Shown here in pieces: positions 17,398 through 26,828 of a stretch of DNA of 64,000 nucleotides. Positions within the stretch are counted from its first letter, which is position 1, and every line of letters starts with the position of its first letter. The DNA comes from Rhodanobacter sp. OK091 (GTDB lineage: Bacteria; Pseudomonadota; Gammaproteobacteria; Xanthomonadales; Rhodanobacteraceae). The notes beneath the pieces were generated by a model. That model did not search any database and had not been told where the DNA came from. It saw only the letters and a program-made list of their open reading frames with translations. A program made the position numbers and the translations under genes. The stretch covers positions 62,001-126,000 of the forward strand of contig NZ_FRCH01000003.1 in assembly GCF_900142825.1 (NCBI RefSeq). Direction: 5' to 3'.

Positions 17398-18015
17398 TCA
17401 TCCCGCTCGCTGGAACAGCGCATAGAGGAATTGCTGGCTGCTGCCGAACGGCGTCGCATGAAGTTCCAGCGTGCTGTCGATCAGCGTGAAGCCATCGCCT
17501 AGCGCGCGCACCAATCCTTCGGCGTCATAGCGCATCGTATCCAGTCCACTGCACTTCATCGGGCCGTCCGGACCGAACGTGGCGAGCACGGCATGGCCAC
17601 CCGGTTTGAGCGCATGGGCCAGCTGCCGCACGTAGTTTGCGCGCTGTGCGGCCTCGGTCAGAAAGTGGAAGACGGCGCGGTCGTGCCACACGTCGTAGCG
17701 GGCCTCCTGCAACGGCGCATCGAGAAGATCGACTGCGAGCCAGGTCACCGCATGCGCCGATTCGCCGAGGCGCTTCCGCGCAACACTCAATGCTTCCGCG
17801 GAAATATCGAGGACGCTGAGGTCGCGATAGCCGCGCGCGAGCAGATCATCGACCAGGGTCGACGCACCGCCGCCGACATCGAGCACCGCGGCGCCACGAT
17901 CGGGAGCGACACGCTCGATCAAGGCCAGCGACCTGTCCAGGTGCGGTCGGTACCAGCTGACCGCATCGGTGGCCTTGGTCGTGTAGACGGTTTCCCAGTG
18001 TTGTTGACGATTCAT
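17398..18015 (-). CDS. class I SAM-dependent methyltransferase
   Basis: Encodes 205 residues. The glycine-rich SAM-binding motif I is VLDVGGGASTLVDDL (about residues 44-58), with an acidic VLDIS at the end of the second strand and a motif near VDLLDAPL. The Rossmann core occupies most of the protein, and it has no membrane segment. The substrate cannot be told from sequence; the domain resembles methyltransferase family 25/11 enzymes. It lies 12 bp downstream of the EamA transporter on the same strand, probably one transcript. Confidence 0.85.
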   Translation of the reverse strand: MNRQQHWETVYTTKATDAVSWYRPHLDRSLALIERVAPDRGAAVLDVGGGASTLVDDLLARGYRDLSVLDISAEALSVARKRLGESAHAVTWLAVDLLDAPLQEARYDVWHDRAVFHFLTEAAQRANYVRQLAHALKPGGHAVLATFGPDGPMKCSGLDTMRYDAEGLVRALGDGFTLIDSTLELHATPFGSSQQFLYALFQRAG

Positions 18016-18027
18016 GCCGTGCCGTCC

Positions 18028-19095
18028 TCAGTGCCCATGGCGGTGATGCATGTCCGGATAGTGCGGATGGCTGTGGATCAGGGGTTCGTGTACATGGGGA
18101 TGCGTGTGCGGCTCCTCGCCGTCCCATGGAAAATCGTGCGTGTGCTGATGATGGGCGTCGTGGCGATGGCGGTGGTTGTGTACCAGCGCCTCGTGCGCGT
18201 GCTCGTGCTCGTGGCGCTCGCTCACGTGCAGCCACACCCCGATGGCCATCAAGGCGCCAGCCAACCAGAACGCTGGGTCGGCCTGTTCGGCAAACAACAT
18301 CAGCGAGAGCGCGGCACCCAGAAAAGGCGCCGTGGAAAAGTAGGCGCCGGTTCGCGCCGTGCCCAGGTTGCGCAAGGCCAGCACGAACAGCACCAGGCTC
18401 AAGCCGTAACCGAAAAAGCCGAGCACGCCGGTGGCCAGCAAGGGCCCGACGTGGGGAAAACGGTAGCCGATGGCGAGCGCGATGGTGATGTTGATCGTCC
18501 CGGCCACGCCGCCCTTGATCGCTGCAATCTGCACCGGGTCGCCACCGGCCACCGGGCGGGTCAGATTGTTGTCGATAGCCCAGCACAGGCAGGCCCCCGC
18601 CACCGCCAGCGCTCCCCACGGCACGGTGTGTACGCTCTGCCGCTGCCACGACAGCAGCACGGCGCCGGCGACAATCGCCAGCATGCCCAGGAACACGCGC
18701 CGATCCACGTTCTCGCGAAACACCACCCAGGCCAGCACGGCGGTGAGTACGCTTTCCAGATTGAGCAACAGGGTCGCTGTCGAGGCTGCGGTGTACACCA
18801 GACCCAACATCAGCAGGATGGGGCCAAGCACACCGCCGAACAGCACGGCACCGGCCAGCCACGGTGCATCCCGCCGCGTCAATGCCGCCTCGGTGATCGC
18901 CTGTCCGCGCAGGCGACGCAGCAGCATCCACACCGACAAGCCGATGCCCGATCCGGCATACAGCAAACCCGCCAGCAGCAGCGGCGGCATGCTGCCCAGC
19001 AGCGTCTTGGCAAGCGGCGTGCTGATGCCAAACAGTGCAGCCGCTGCGAGCGCCTGGAGAATGCCGTGGGCGTGGTCGGGATTCGTGAGTTTCAT
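18028..19095 (-). CDS. EamA/DMT-family transporter with histidine-rich C-terminal tail
   Basis: Encodes 355 residues. The first ~285 residues form two five-helix EamA repeats of the drug/metabolite transporter superfamily (the first begins ALFGISTPLAKTLLG). The last 66 residues contain 24 histidines, in runs such as HEHEHAHE and HRHRHDAHHQH, and should form a cytoplasmic metal-binding tail. EamA proteins usually export metabolites or amino acids; the tail suggests nickel, cobalt, copper or zinc as ligand or regulator (inference). The gene is divergent from a heavy-metal RND efflux operon with only 40-80 bp between starts, which fits metal-linked control. Confidence 0.87.
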   Translation of the reverse strand: MKLTNPDHAHGILQALAAAALFGISTPLAKTLLGSMPPLLLAGLLYAGSGIGLSVWMLLRRLRGQAITEAALTRRDAPWLAGAVLFGGVLGPILLMLGLVYTAASTATLLLNLESVLTAVLAWVVFRENVDRRVFLGMLAIVAGAVLLSWQRQSVHTVPWGALAVAGACLCWAIDNNLTRPVAGGDPVQIAAIKGGVAGTINITIALAIGYRFPHVGPLLATGVLGFFGYGLSLVLFVLALRNLGTARTGAYFSTAPFLGAALSLMLFAEQADPAFWLAGALMAIGVWLHVSERHEHEHAHEALVHNHRHRHDAHHQHTHDFPWDGEEPHTHPHVHEPLIHSHPHYPDMHHRHGH

Positions 19096-19135
19096 AAGCG
19101 CATCTTACGCGGCCCATAGGTAACTCCGGCCGGCA

Positions 19136-19564
19136 ATGCAATTGTCTAACACTTCGATGTTTGCTTACGATGATGGAATGATCCGCTCCACACCGCCTTT
19201 GCTGACCCGTCTGCGCCGCCATCGCGGCCTGTGGGTGCTGGCTGTTGCGGTGTTGCTGATCAAGCTGGTCGCGGGCTCGATCTGCCTGGGCGACAACCCC
19301 GCCGCAACGGCGCTGGCCGATGCGCAGGCGACCATCAGCGTGCTCGCCACCATGGACTCGGCGACCGCCGCTACGCCGGACGACAACGCATGTCTGCTGG
19401 GTGAAGCCGGCGGCTGCCATTGCGCGTGTGCCCATGCGCTGACCTTGGCGACCAGCGTGACGCTCTCCGTCGCGCTCATCGAGACGAGCACGGAATCTTT
19501 CCGCCTCTCCCCGGGCATGGTCCCGGCGGCGACCGGCTCGTTGCTGCGCCCCCCTATCGCCTGA
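19136..19564 (+). CDS. small membrane-anchored Cys/His-motif protein upstream of metal efflux operon
   Basis: Hypothetical protein of 142 residues from 19136; an in-frame ATG at 19178 (MIRSTPPLLTRLRRHRG, 128 residues) looks the better start. One hydrophobic segment (WVLAVAVLLIKLVAGSICLG) follows a basic N-terminus, so it is membrane-anchored or secreted. The motif CLLGEAGGCHCACAH supplies four cysteines and two histidines, a plausible metal site. A possible promoter, TTGTCT (19142-19147), 18-bp spacer, TACGAT (19166-19171), would place the transcript start near 19178. Proteins of this kind precede heavy-metal RND operons, so a sensing or chaperone role is likely but unproven. Confidence 0.6.
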   Translation: MQLSNTSMFAYDDGMIRSTPPLLTRLRRHRGLWVLAVAVLLIKLVAGSICLGDNPAATALADAQATISVLATMDSATAATPDDNACLLGEAGGCHCACAHALTLATSVTLSVALIETSTESFRLSPGMVPAATGSLLRPPIA

Positions 19565-19636
19565 AACCGCTCCGTTCCGCGATGAAACCGCCTGTGCGGT
19601 TCGTCGTCTCGTGATCGTTTTTCAGGAGATGGCTTC

Positions 19637-19912
19637 ATGTCTGTTCCACGTTCGGTGCCGATCGGCGCCGTGTGTCTGTTGTATGCGGCGATGCCCACCG
19701 CCGTACCTCTTTCCGATCCATCGCCAACGGCAGTTGCGCTACCGGCATCGTCCCCGTTGCGGGACGCGACGCGCCGCATCCGGGAAGCCAGCCCAGACAT
19801 GCGGGTCGTCCAGGCGGCTTCCGGCTCTATGCGCACCTCCGTGTCTACGGGGAGCGCTGATGTCGATCGATGCATCACGAAGCTGAGCCTTTTTCCGGGA
19901 GCTTTTTCATGA
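19637..19912 (+). CDS. small hypothetical protein translationally coupled to the efflux adaptor gene
   Basis: Encodes 91 residues (MSVPRSVPIGAVCLLYAAMP...). CAGGAGA at 19623-19629 lies 7 bp before the ATG, a good ribosome-binding site. The stop codon overlaps the start of the periplasmic adaptor gene as ATGA (19909-19912). I recognise no domain; the N-terminus could be a weak signal sequence. It may be a genuine small periplasmic protein or a leader peptide that couples translation to the adaptor. A competing frame at 19611-19886 has no such coupling. Confidence 0.45.
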   Translation: MSVPRSVPIGAVCLLYAAMPTAVPLSDPSPTAVALPASSPLRDATRRIREASPDMRVVQAASGSMRTSVSTGSADVDRCITKLSLFPGAFS

Positions 19913-21015
19913 ATTTTTCTATCCGGCGCGCGCTCGGCGCGTTTGCCCTGCTTTGTCTTGCCTCAGGTTCAGCCGTATATGCGGCTGATACCTTTCCGGT
20001 CACCGCCGCACAGATGAAAGCGCTCGGGATAACCGTGCAGCGCCTGGATCGTCCCGTCGACATCCGCGGGCCGATCTATCCGGCACGCGTGGTGCTGCCG
20101 TTGCAGCAGGAGCAGGTCATCAGCGCACCGATGGCCGGTCTGGTCGATCAGCTGCTGGTGGACGAACACCAGGCCATTACCCGCGGCCAGCCGCTGCTGC
20201 ACCTCAACAGCCCCGAGTATGGGGAACAACAACTCAATGCACTGGAAGCAGCCAACAAGGGCCGGCTTGCACAGGCGACCCTGGCACGCGAGCGCTCATT
20301 GTTTGCCGAGGGCATCATTCCGCGGCGGCGGGTGTTCGAGGCCGAAGCGGCCGCAAGCGATGCGCAAGCAAGGGTACGCCAGGCGAACGGGGCGTTGCGG
20401 CTGGCTGGCGTGGACAGTGCCGCCATCGCCGAGCTCATCCGCAGCGGTGCGCTCAAGGATGCGCTGGTCCTGCACGGCAAGAGCGCGGGTGTGGTGGTCG
20501 GCATCGATGCCAAACCGGGCCAACGGGTGGCTGCTGGGGATCCACTCATGCGGGTGGCGGACATGAGTCGGCTCTGGCTGGACATCCAGATCCCGGCCGA
20601 GCGCGCGAACGCATGGGCCAGGAATGGGCAGATCGTCGTGGCCGGCCGCAAGGCAACGGCCAAACCGCTGAGCCTGGGTGCGGTAGTCGGCGAAGGCCAG
20701 ATTCTCACCTTGCGGGCCGAGGTGACTGCCGGCGCCGATCAGTTGCGGCCCGGCGAATTCGTGCAGGCGCAGGTGCCGCTCGCCGACACACGGGGCGCAT
20801 GGACGCTGCCGCTTGCGGCGGTGGTCCGCCAGGGTGAGCAGGCCCACGTATTCGTTCGCACCGCGCAGGGGTTTGTGGCGCAGCCGGTCGAGGTGGTTGC
20901 CAGCTCGGGGCCATCGGTCAGCGTGGCAGGGCCGCTGAAGGTCGGCGACCAGATCGCGATAAGCAGCGTGATTGCGTTGAAAGCGGCCTGGCTCGGCGAA
21001 AGCGGAGGCGAATGA
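19909..21015 (+). CDS. RND efflux periplasmic adaptor (membrane fusion protein), CzcB/CusB-like
   Basis: Encodes 368 residues. I chose the ATG at 19909 (MNFSIRRALGAFALLCL) because it starts a proper signal peptide (cleavage near VYAAD) and has GGGAG upstream; an earlier in-frame start at 19870 lacks one. The protein has a lipoyl/barrel-sandwich half-motif (QEQVISAPMAGLVDQLLV), an alpha-helical hairpin (about 105-155), the second lipoyl half (SAGVVVGIDAKPGQRVAAGD) and a beta-barrel domain. It links the inner-membrane pump encoded next (1 bp gap) to the outer-membrane factor at 24392. There are no extra N-terminal metal-binding histidines as in some CzcB proteins. Confidence 0.9.
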   Translation: MNFSIRRALGAFALLCLASGSAVYAADTFPVTAAQMKALGITVQRLDRPVDIRGPIYPARVVLPLQQEQVISAPMAGLVDQLLVDEHQAITRGQPLLHLNSPEYGEQQLNALEAANKGRLAQATLARERSLFAEGIIPRRRVFEAEAAASDAQARVRQANGALRLAGVDSAAIAELIRSGALKDALVLHGKSAGVVVGIDAKPGQRVAAGDPLMRVADMSRLWLDIQIPAERANAWARNGQIVVAGRKATAKPLSLGAVVGEGQILTLRAEVTAGADQLRPGEFVQAQVPLADTRGAWTLPLAAVVRQGEQAHVFVRTAQGFVAQPVEVVASSGPSVSVAGPLKVGDQIAISSVIALKAAWLGESGGE

Positions 21016-21016
21016 G

Positions 21017-24000
21017 ATGCTTAATCGCCTGATTCAGTTCGCGCTGGCGCAGCGCCTCTTCATCCTTTTGTCGGCCGTGTTGCTCGTTGGCGCAGGTTGG
21101 TATGCCTTCCGCCATTTGCCGATCGATGCCTTCCCCGACGTATCCAGCACGCAGGTCAAGATCATCATGAAGGCTCCCGGCATGACCCCGGAAGAGGTCG
21201 AGAGCCGGATCGCCCTGCCGATCGAAGTGGAGATGCTCGGCATTCCGCACCAGCGGATCCTGCGCTCGGTCTCCAAGTACGGCCTGGTCGACGTCACTAT
21301 CGACTTCCTGGATGGCACGGACATCTACTGGGCACGCCAGCAAGTCGCCGAGCGTCTGGGCGGGATTGCCGGCGATCTGCCGCCCGGCATCAGCGGCGGC
21401 ATGGCACCGGTCACCACGCCGCTCGGCGAAATGTTCATGTTCACCGTGGAGGGCGGCGGGCTTTCGCTGGACGAACGTCGAAGCCTGCTCGACTGGGTGA
21501 TCCGGCCCGCGCTGCGCGCGGTTCCCGGTGTGGCCGACGTCAATGCGCTCGGCGGCGCGGTGCGCAGTTTCGAAGTCGTTCCCGATGCCACCCGGCTGGC
21601 GGCCGTGGGGTTGTCCACGGCGGACATCCAGCGTGCCATCGAGGCGAACAATCGCAACGATGGTGCCGGTCGGCTCGGCGAAGGCGACGAGGTGCTGCTG
21701 GTGCGCAGCGAGGGCAACGTGCAAACCATGGATGACTTGCGCGCCATCGTGTTGGGGCGCAAAGGCACTGCGCCGATTCGCCTGGGCGATGTGGCGCAAG
21801 TGCGCATGGGCGCGCTGACGCGCTACGGCGTGGTGACCAAGGACGGGCGCGGCGAAGCGGTCGAAGGGCTGGTGCTTGGCCTGGCCGGCGCGAACGCCCG
21901 TGACGTCGTGGAAGGTGTCACCACGAAACTCGATGAGCTCAAGCCCAGCCTTCCTCCCGGCGTCGCGTTGAAGGTCTTCTACAATCGCGCCCAGCTCGTC
22001 GACAACGCCGTGGGAACGGTGGCGAAAGCCCTGATCGAAGCCACCGTGCTGGTGCTGATCCTGCTGGGTGCGTTTCTGGGCAATCTTCGTGCGGCCGTCA
22101 CGGTGGCGGTAGTGTTGCCGCTATCGGCGCTGGCCACCTTCATCCTGATGCGCGTCGAGGGAATGTCGGCCAACCTGATGAGCCTCGGTGGACTCGCCAT
22201 TGCGATCGGCATGCTGGTGGACGCGGCGATCGTGGTCGTCGAGAACGTGGTGCAGCATCTGGGGCACGATCAGGTCCGCGGCAAACTGCCCCGACTGCAC
22301 ATCGTGTTTCGCGCACTGCGTGAGGTTGCCGTGCCGGTTGCCGCGGGCGTGCTGATCATCATCACGGTCTTTCTGCCGTTGCTTACCCTGGAAGGTCTGG
22401 AAGGCAAGCTGTTCGTGCCCGTCGCACTGACCATCGTGTTCGCGCTGGCCAGTTCGCTGGTGCTTTCGCTGACGGTCATTCCGGTCCTCGCATCATTCCT
22501 GCTGAAGAAGGTGTCTCACAAGGAGCCGTGGTTGCCGCGCCAGCTGCTGCGTCGATACCAGCCGGCACTGGCATGGGCACTGACCCACCAGCGCATCGTG
22601 ATCATCGCGGCGATCGTCATGCTGGTGTTTGCCGGTGGCGTGTACGCCATGGTCGGCAAGACCTTCATGCCGACCATGGATGAGGGCGACATTATCGTCG
22701 GTATCGAGAAGCTGCCCTCGGTCAGCCTGGAGGAGACCGCCGCGCTGGATCTGAAGATCCAGCAGGCACTGATGGCACAGATTCCGGAGATCACCGGTGT
22801 TGTGGCCCGCGCCGGTTCCGATGAGATCGGACTGGATCCGATGGGTCTGAACCAGACGGATACGTTTCTGGTGCTGAAGCCGCGGGCGGACTGGGCCGTA
22901 AAGAACAAGGACGCGCTGATCGACAGAATCCGGGGCGTGCTCGATCAGCTGCCCGGCATCAAGTACAGCTTTACCCAGCCGATCGACATGCGTGTGCAGG
23001 AGATGATCATCGGGGTGCGCGGTGATCTGGCGATCAAGGTCTTTGGGCCGGATCTGGCGGTCCTCAACCAGCTCGCCGGTCAGATCGAGGCGTTGGTGAA
23101 AACCGTACCGGGCAACCAGGATGTCTATACCGTTCAGAACGACGGCGTGCAGTACTTGCGGGTGATCGTCGATCGCCTGGCCAGCGGACGCTTCGGCCTG
23201 TCGGTAGAAGACGTGCAGGATGCGCTGCGCGCACAGATCGAAGGCCAGCGCGTCGGTACGGTGACCGAAGGGAACAAGCGCGTACCGATCATCGTGCGCG
23301 GTCCGGACAGCGTGAAGGTATCCCCCGCCGAGTTCGCCGCGCTGCGCATCACCACCGCCGACGGTGCCAGCGTGCCGCTGGAAACCGTCGCGCATTTGCA
23401 GCGCGACAGCGGCCCGGTAAAGATCGATCGCGAGATGGGTAGTCGTTACAGCGTCGTCATCGCCAACGTCTCCGGTCGCGATCTGGTCGGTTTCGTGACC
23501 GAGGCGAAGGCGAAGATCGCCCAGGCCGTGAAGCTGCCGACAGGCTATCGGATCAGCTGGGGTGGACAGTTCGAGAATCAGCAACGGGCCGCGGCAAGGC
23601 TATCCCTGGTCGTTCCGCTGGCCTTGGGACTGATCTTCCTGATCCTGTTCTCCACCTTCGGCTCGGTGCGCCAGTCGCTGCTGGTCCTCAGCAATATTCC
23701 CTTCGCGCTCGTCGGTGGCATCGTTGCGCTGTGGATCACCGGCGAATACCTCTCGGTACCGGCCTCCGTGGGGTTCATCGCCTTGCTCGGCATCGCGGTA
23801 CTCAACGGCGTGGTGCTGGTGAGCTATTTCAACAAGCTCCACGCCGAGGGCTTCGATCCGGTCACCTGTGTGGTGCAGGGTGCCCATCGCCGTTTGCGGC
23901 CGGTGATGATGACCGCCTCGATCACCGCCTTCGGCCTGGTCCCGCTGCTGTTTGCCAGCGGGCCGGGATCGGAGGTGCAGCGGCCTCTGGCGATCGTGGT

Positions 24001-24100
24001 CATCGGCGGCCTGGTCACGGCGACTGCGCTGACACTCTTCCTTTTGCCCATTCTCTATCTGCGCTTCGCGCACGCACGCGTGGAGGTGCGCCATGGATAA
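21017..24100 (+). CDS. heavy-metal efflux RND pump, CusA/CzcA family
   Basis: Encodes 1027 residues, the usual length for the HME-RND family: twelve transmembrane helices and two large periplasmic loops forming a proton-driven trimeric antiporter. The transmembrane helix 4 motif reads AIGMLVDAAIVVVEN, with D402 at the proton-relay position. AIG...DAA is closer to the copper/silver (HME4-like) pattern than to the DFG...DGA of Co/Zn/Cd and Ni/Co pumps, but substrate assignment from this alone is weak. It follows the adaptor gene by 1 bp and overlaps the DUF3240 gene by 8 bp, so all are one operon. Confidence 0.93.
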   Translation: MLNRLIQFALAQRLFILLSAVLLVGAGWYAFRHLPIDAFPDVSSTQVKIIMKAPGMTPEEVESRIALPIEVEMLGIPHQRILRSVSKYGLVDVTIDFLDGTDIYWARQQVAERLGGIAGDLPPGISGGMAPVTTPLGEMFMFTVEGGGLSLDERRSLLDWVIRPALRAVPGVADVNALGGAVRSFEVVPDATRLAAVGLSTADIQRAIEANNRNDGAGRLGEGDEVLLVRSEGNVQTMDDLRAIVLGRKGTAPIRLGDVAQVRMGALTRYGVVTKDGRGEAVEGLVLGLAGANARDVVEGVTTKLDELKPSLPPGVALKVFYNRAQLVDNAVGTVAKALIEATVLVLILLGAFLGNLRAAVTVAVVLPLSALATFILMRVEGMSANLMSLGGLAIAIGMLVDAAIVVVENVVQHLGHDQVRGKLPRLHIVFRALREVAVPVAAGVLIIITVFLPLLTLEGLEGKLFVPVALTIVFALASSLVLSLTVIPVLASFLLKKVSHKEPWLPRQLLRRYQPALAWALTHQRIVIIAAIVMLVFAGGVYAMVGKTFMPTMDEGDIIVGIEKLPSVSLEETAALDLKIQQALMAQIPEITGVVARAGSDEIGLDPMGLNQTDTFLVLKPRADWAVKNKDALIDRIRGVLDQLPGIKYSFTQPIDMRVQEMIIGVRGDLAIKVFGPDLAVLNQLAGQIEALVKTVPGNQDVYTVQNDGVQYLRVIVDRLASGRFGLSVEDVQDALRAQIEGQRVGTVTEGNKRVPIIVRGPDSVKVSPAEFAALRITTADGASVPLETVAHLQRDSGPVKIDREMGSRYSVVIANVSGRDLVGFVTEAKAKIAQAVKLPTGYRISWGGQFENQQRAAARLSLVVPLALGLIFLILFSTFGSVRQSLLVLSNIPFALVGGIVALWITGEYLSVPASVGFIALLGIAVLNGVVLVSYFNKLHAEGFDPVTCVVQGAHRRLRPVMMTASITAFGLVPLLFASGPGSEVQRPLAIVVIGGLVTATALTLFLLPILYLRFAHARVEVRHG

Positions 24101-24395
24101 GTACTGTTTCTCGCTGGTCTGCGTGCCAGACGTGGAAGAAAAACTTCTGGACGCCCTGTTGACCGCTTTCAACGAGGAGGTCTTCACCAGTACGCCCACC
24201 TGCAGCCATGGCACCGCGATGGGGCGGCTGAGCCCTGCCGAGCAGGTCATGGGGCGCAGCCGTTCGGTTCTGGTGCAGATCCTGGTGAGCGATCCTGAAA
24301 TGCAGACACTGCTGACTCTGCTGGCGGATGACTTCGCGGGTACGGGCATCCGCTACTGGGCTACACCGCTTGCCCTCGAAGGAGAAGTCGCATGA
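24093..24395 (+). CDS. DUF3240 family protein
   Basis: Encodes 100 residues (MDKYCFSLVCVPDVEEKLLDALL...). It is a small cytosolic alpha/beta protein resembling PII-like folds. DUF3240 genes are typically found inside heavy-metal RND operons, as here, where it overlaps the pump gene by 8 bp and the outer-membrane factor gene by ATGA. That arrangement suggests it binds the pump or a metal as a regulator; its exact function is not established. Confidence 0.85.
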   Translation: MDKYCFSLVCVPDVEEKLLDALLTAFNEEVFTSTPTCSHGTAMGRLSPAEQVMGRSRSVLVQILVSDPEMQTLLTLLADDFAGTGIRYWATPLALEGEVA

Positions 24396-25633
24396 AGGCC
24401 ATCCTGTTCGTATTGCTGATGGGTCTTTGCACGGTGGGCTACGCCATGGAGGAAGTTCCCGCGCCAGCGGACCTGCCGCCGGCCATCGCGGCGAAAACCT
24501 GGATCGCACAGGATCCGGCGGTGGTCGAGGCGCAGAGTGCGCGGACGGGGGCGGGGCATGCGGCGGGGATGCTTGCAGCTTCTCCCAATGAGTGGATCAT
24601 GAAAGGCACCGCACAGCGCAGGAATTACGCCAGCGGTCCAGCCTCGCGGGAATGGACGGCGGGATTCGAGCGCACCGTGCGGCTGCCTGGCAAGAAGAGG
24701 CTGGACCGACAGCTGGGCGATACCGGTATCGCGCTGGCTGACGCGCAACTCGGTGAAGCCATTCAAGAGGCCGCGCGTGGGTTGGTCGATCTCTGGATGG
24801 GACGCCTGAGTGCACGTCAGGCGCGCGCCTTCATGACGGAGCAGGTGCAACTGGCAAGGAGCAACCTTCAGTCGGTGCAGAAGCGCCACAAGGCAGGCGA
24901 TGCGGCGGCGCTCGACGTGAATGTGGCTGCGGCCGACCTCGCCGAGGTCGAGCAGGGCATGAGCGAGGCACTGGCCAATGAAACCAAGGCACAGGCACGA
25001 CTCAACGTCAGGTTTCCCGGCGCCGCCGATGCCGAGCCGCCCATGCTCGGCCAGCCGGTCAAGCTGGACGAGTCCGAGGTGGTCTGGAAGGATCGGGTGC
25101 TGGCAGCCAGCGATCCGCTTCGGATGGCACAACTGCGCATGGAGCAGGCGGAACTCGCGGCCTCGCGCGCACGCGCGGACCGCTTGCCGGATCCCACGAT
25201 CGGTCTGTATGCCGCGTCGGAAGCATTCAGCCGCGAGCGTATCGTTGGTGTCAATGTCTCGATGCCTTTGCCGGGCAGCTACCGAACTGAGCGGCTGGGG
25301 CAAGCGCTGACGGAAGTGGATGCCGCGCGTGCGGCGCGCGATCGTCGGCAGCGTGAGCTCGAATCGGAAATCGCGGACAGCTATACCGATGCGACGAGCA
25401 ACTACGACCGCTGGAAACTAGCGGAAGAAGGGGCGTCGAGAACCCGCCGGAATGCCCAGTTGACACAGCGCGCCTATGCCCTTGGCGAGGCCGATCTGCA
25501 GACGCTTCTGCTGGCCCGGCGCCAATCGGTGGATGCCATGCAATCGGCCCTGGACGCACGTACCGCTGCACTCCGCTCCTACTACCGGCTGCTCGTCGAC
25601 GCCCGTCTGATATGGGGCCTTGCGCGCGAATGA
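24392..25633 (+). CDS. TolC-family outer-membrane factor, CzcC/CusC-like
   Basis: Encodes 413 residues with a signal peptide (MKAILFVLLMGLCTVGYAM). The remainder is helix-rich with two TolC repeats (long coiled-coil stretches near residues 95-215 and 280-400), as expected for the trimeric exit duct of an RND system. Overlap ATGA with the DUF3240 gene shows co-translation. With the adaptor and pump genes it forms a complete tripartite metal efflux system in order B-A-DUF3240-C; many Czc operons instead begin with C. A GC-rich hairpin (about 25639-25658) without a T-run follows the stop. Confidence 0.9.
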   Translation: MKAILFVLLMGLCTVGYAMEEVPAPADLPPAIAAKTWIAQDPAVVEAQSARTGAGHAAGMLAASPNEWIMKGTAQRRNYASGPASREWTAGFERTVRLPGKKRLDRQLGDTGIALADAQLGEAIQEAARGLVDLWMGRLSARQARAFMTEQVQLARSNLQSVQKRHKAGDAAALDVNVAAADLAEVEQGMSEALANETKAQARLNVRFPGAADAEPPMLGQPVKLDESEVVWKDRVLAASDPLRMAQLRMEQAELAASRARADRLPDPTIGLYAASEAFSRERIVGVNVSMPLPGSYRTERLGQALTEVDAARAARDRRQRELESEIADSYTDATSNYDRWKLAEEGASRTRRNAQLTQRAYALGEADLQTLLLARRQSVDAMQSALDARTAALRSYYRLLVDARLIWGLARE

Positions 25634-25873
25634 AGGCAGGGCGGCGTACGGCGCCGCCCCTGATTTCGGCGCCCTTCCTTCGATGGTTGGGCTCGCTCTC
25701 GGCGATCTTTCGCGATGTCAGTACATAACGCTGTGGCGGTTGCATAAGGTGGCCGCCGCAAAGGAGACTTCGATGGGCATTTCAGGGCCACGCAAGCACG
25801 GCACCCCCATCGCGGCGGGACAGGCGCCGGCTCGCCTATACTCGAGGCCTCTTCAGGGATAAAGGGGTAGGCA

Positions 25874-26818
25874 ATGGGACAGATTCTCGCGCTGGTGATC
25901 GTGTTCGTCGTGGTGGTCGGTGTGGCCAAGCTGGTGCGCATCGTGCCGCAAGGTTTCGAATGGACAGTGGAAACATTCGGCAAATACACCCGCACGCTCA
26001 GTCCCGGCCTGCATTTCCTGATCCCGATCTACCAGGCGGTCGGGCGCAAGATCAACATGATGGAACAGGTGCTGGACGTGCCATCGCAGGACGTGATCAC
26101 CAAGGACAACGCGGTGGTGCGGGTCGACGGCGTGGTGTTCTACCAGGTGCTGGACGCGTCCAAGGCCGCTTATGAGGTGTCGAATCTGGAGCAGGCGTCG
26201 CTGGCGCTGGTGATGACCAATATCCGTACCGTGCTCGGCTCGATGGACCTGGACGAATCGCTGAGCCAGCGCGACGCGATCAACGCGAAACTGCTCAAGG
26301 TCGTCGACGAGGCGACCCATCCGTGGGGCGTCAAGGTCAACCGCATCGAGATCAAGGACATCGCGCCGCCGCGCGACCTGATCGACGCGATGGCGCGGCA
26401 GATGAAGGCCGAGCGCGAGAAGCGCGCGAACATCCTCGATGCCGAGGGTTTCCGCCAGGCGGCGATCCTCAAGGCCGAAGGCGAGAAGCAGTCGGTGATC
26501 CTTGCCGCCGAGGGCGAGAAGGAGGCCGCGTTCCGCGCCGCCGAGGCGCGCGAGCGATCCGCCGAGGCCGAGGCGAAGGCGACCACGATGGTGTCCGACG
26601 CGATCTCCGGCGGCAACGTCAACGCGTTGAACTACTTCGTCGCCAACAACTACGTCGAGGCATTGAAGGAAATGGCGAAGTCGCCGAACCAGAAAATGCT
26701 GCTGTTGCCGATCGAGGCCACCGGCATCCTCGGTTCGTTGGCCGGCATCGCCGAATTGGCGAAGGAATCGATGGGCCAGCAGCAGAAGGCGGTGGCGGTC
26801 CAGCCGCCGCTGCGCTGA
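25874..26818 (+). CDS. SPFH/band-7 domain protein (QmcA/paraslipin-like)
   Basis: Encodes 314 residues. An N-terminal transmembrane anchor (about 4-22, [16 protein letters not shown]) is followed by the SPFH/band-7 domain (about 25-185) and a long alanine/glutamate-rich coiled coil (about 180-245) typical of membrane-microdomain scaffold proteins. AAGGGGTAGGCA precedes the ATG. The NfeD-family gene follows 10 bp downstream, the standard SPFH-NfeD pairing (E. coli qmcA-ybbJ). The role is membrane organisation or protein quality control, by family knowledge only. Confidence 0.92.
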   Translation: MGQILALVIVFVVVVGVAKLVRIVPQGFEWTVETFGKYTRTLSPGLHFLIPIYQAVGRKINMMEQVLDVPSQDVITKDNAVVRVDGVVFYQVLDASKAAYEVSNLEQASLALVMTNIRTVLGSMDLDESLSQRDAINAKLLKVVDEATHPWGVKVNRIEIKDIAPPRDLIDAMARQMKAEREKRANILDAEGFRQAAILKAEGEKQSVILAAEGEKEAAFRAAEARERSAEAEAKATTMVSDAISGGNVNALNYFVANNYVEALKEMAKSPNQKMLLLPIEATGILGSLAGIAELAKESMGQQQKAVAVQPPLR

Positions 26819-26828
26819 GGTGGATGCC

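Noticed and set aside
17593-19119. 508-codon plus-strand open frame opposite the methyltransferase and EamA genes
   Set aside because: No domain, compositionally a shadow; the minus-strand genes have clear families and ribosome-binding contexts.
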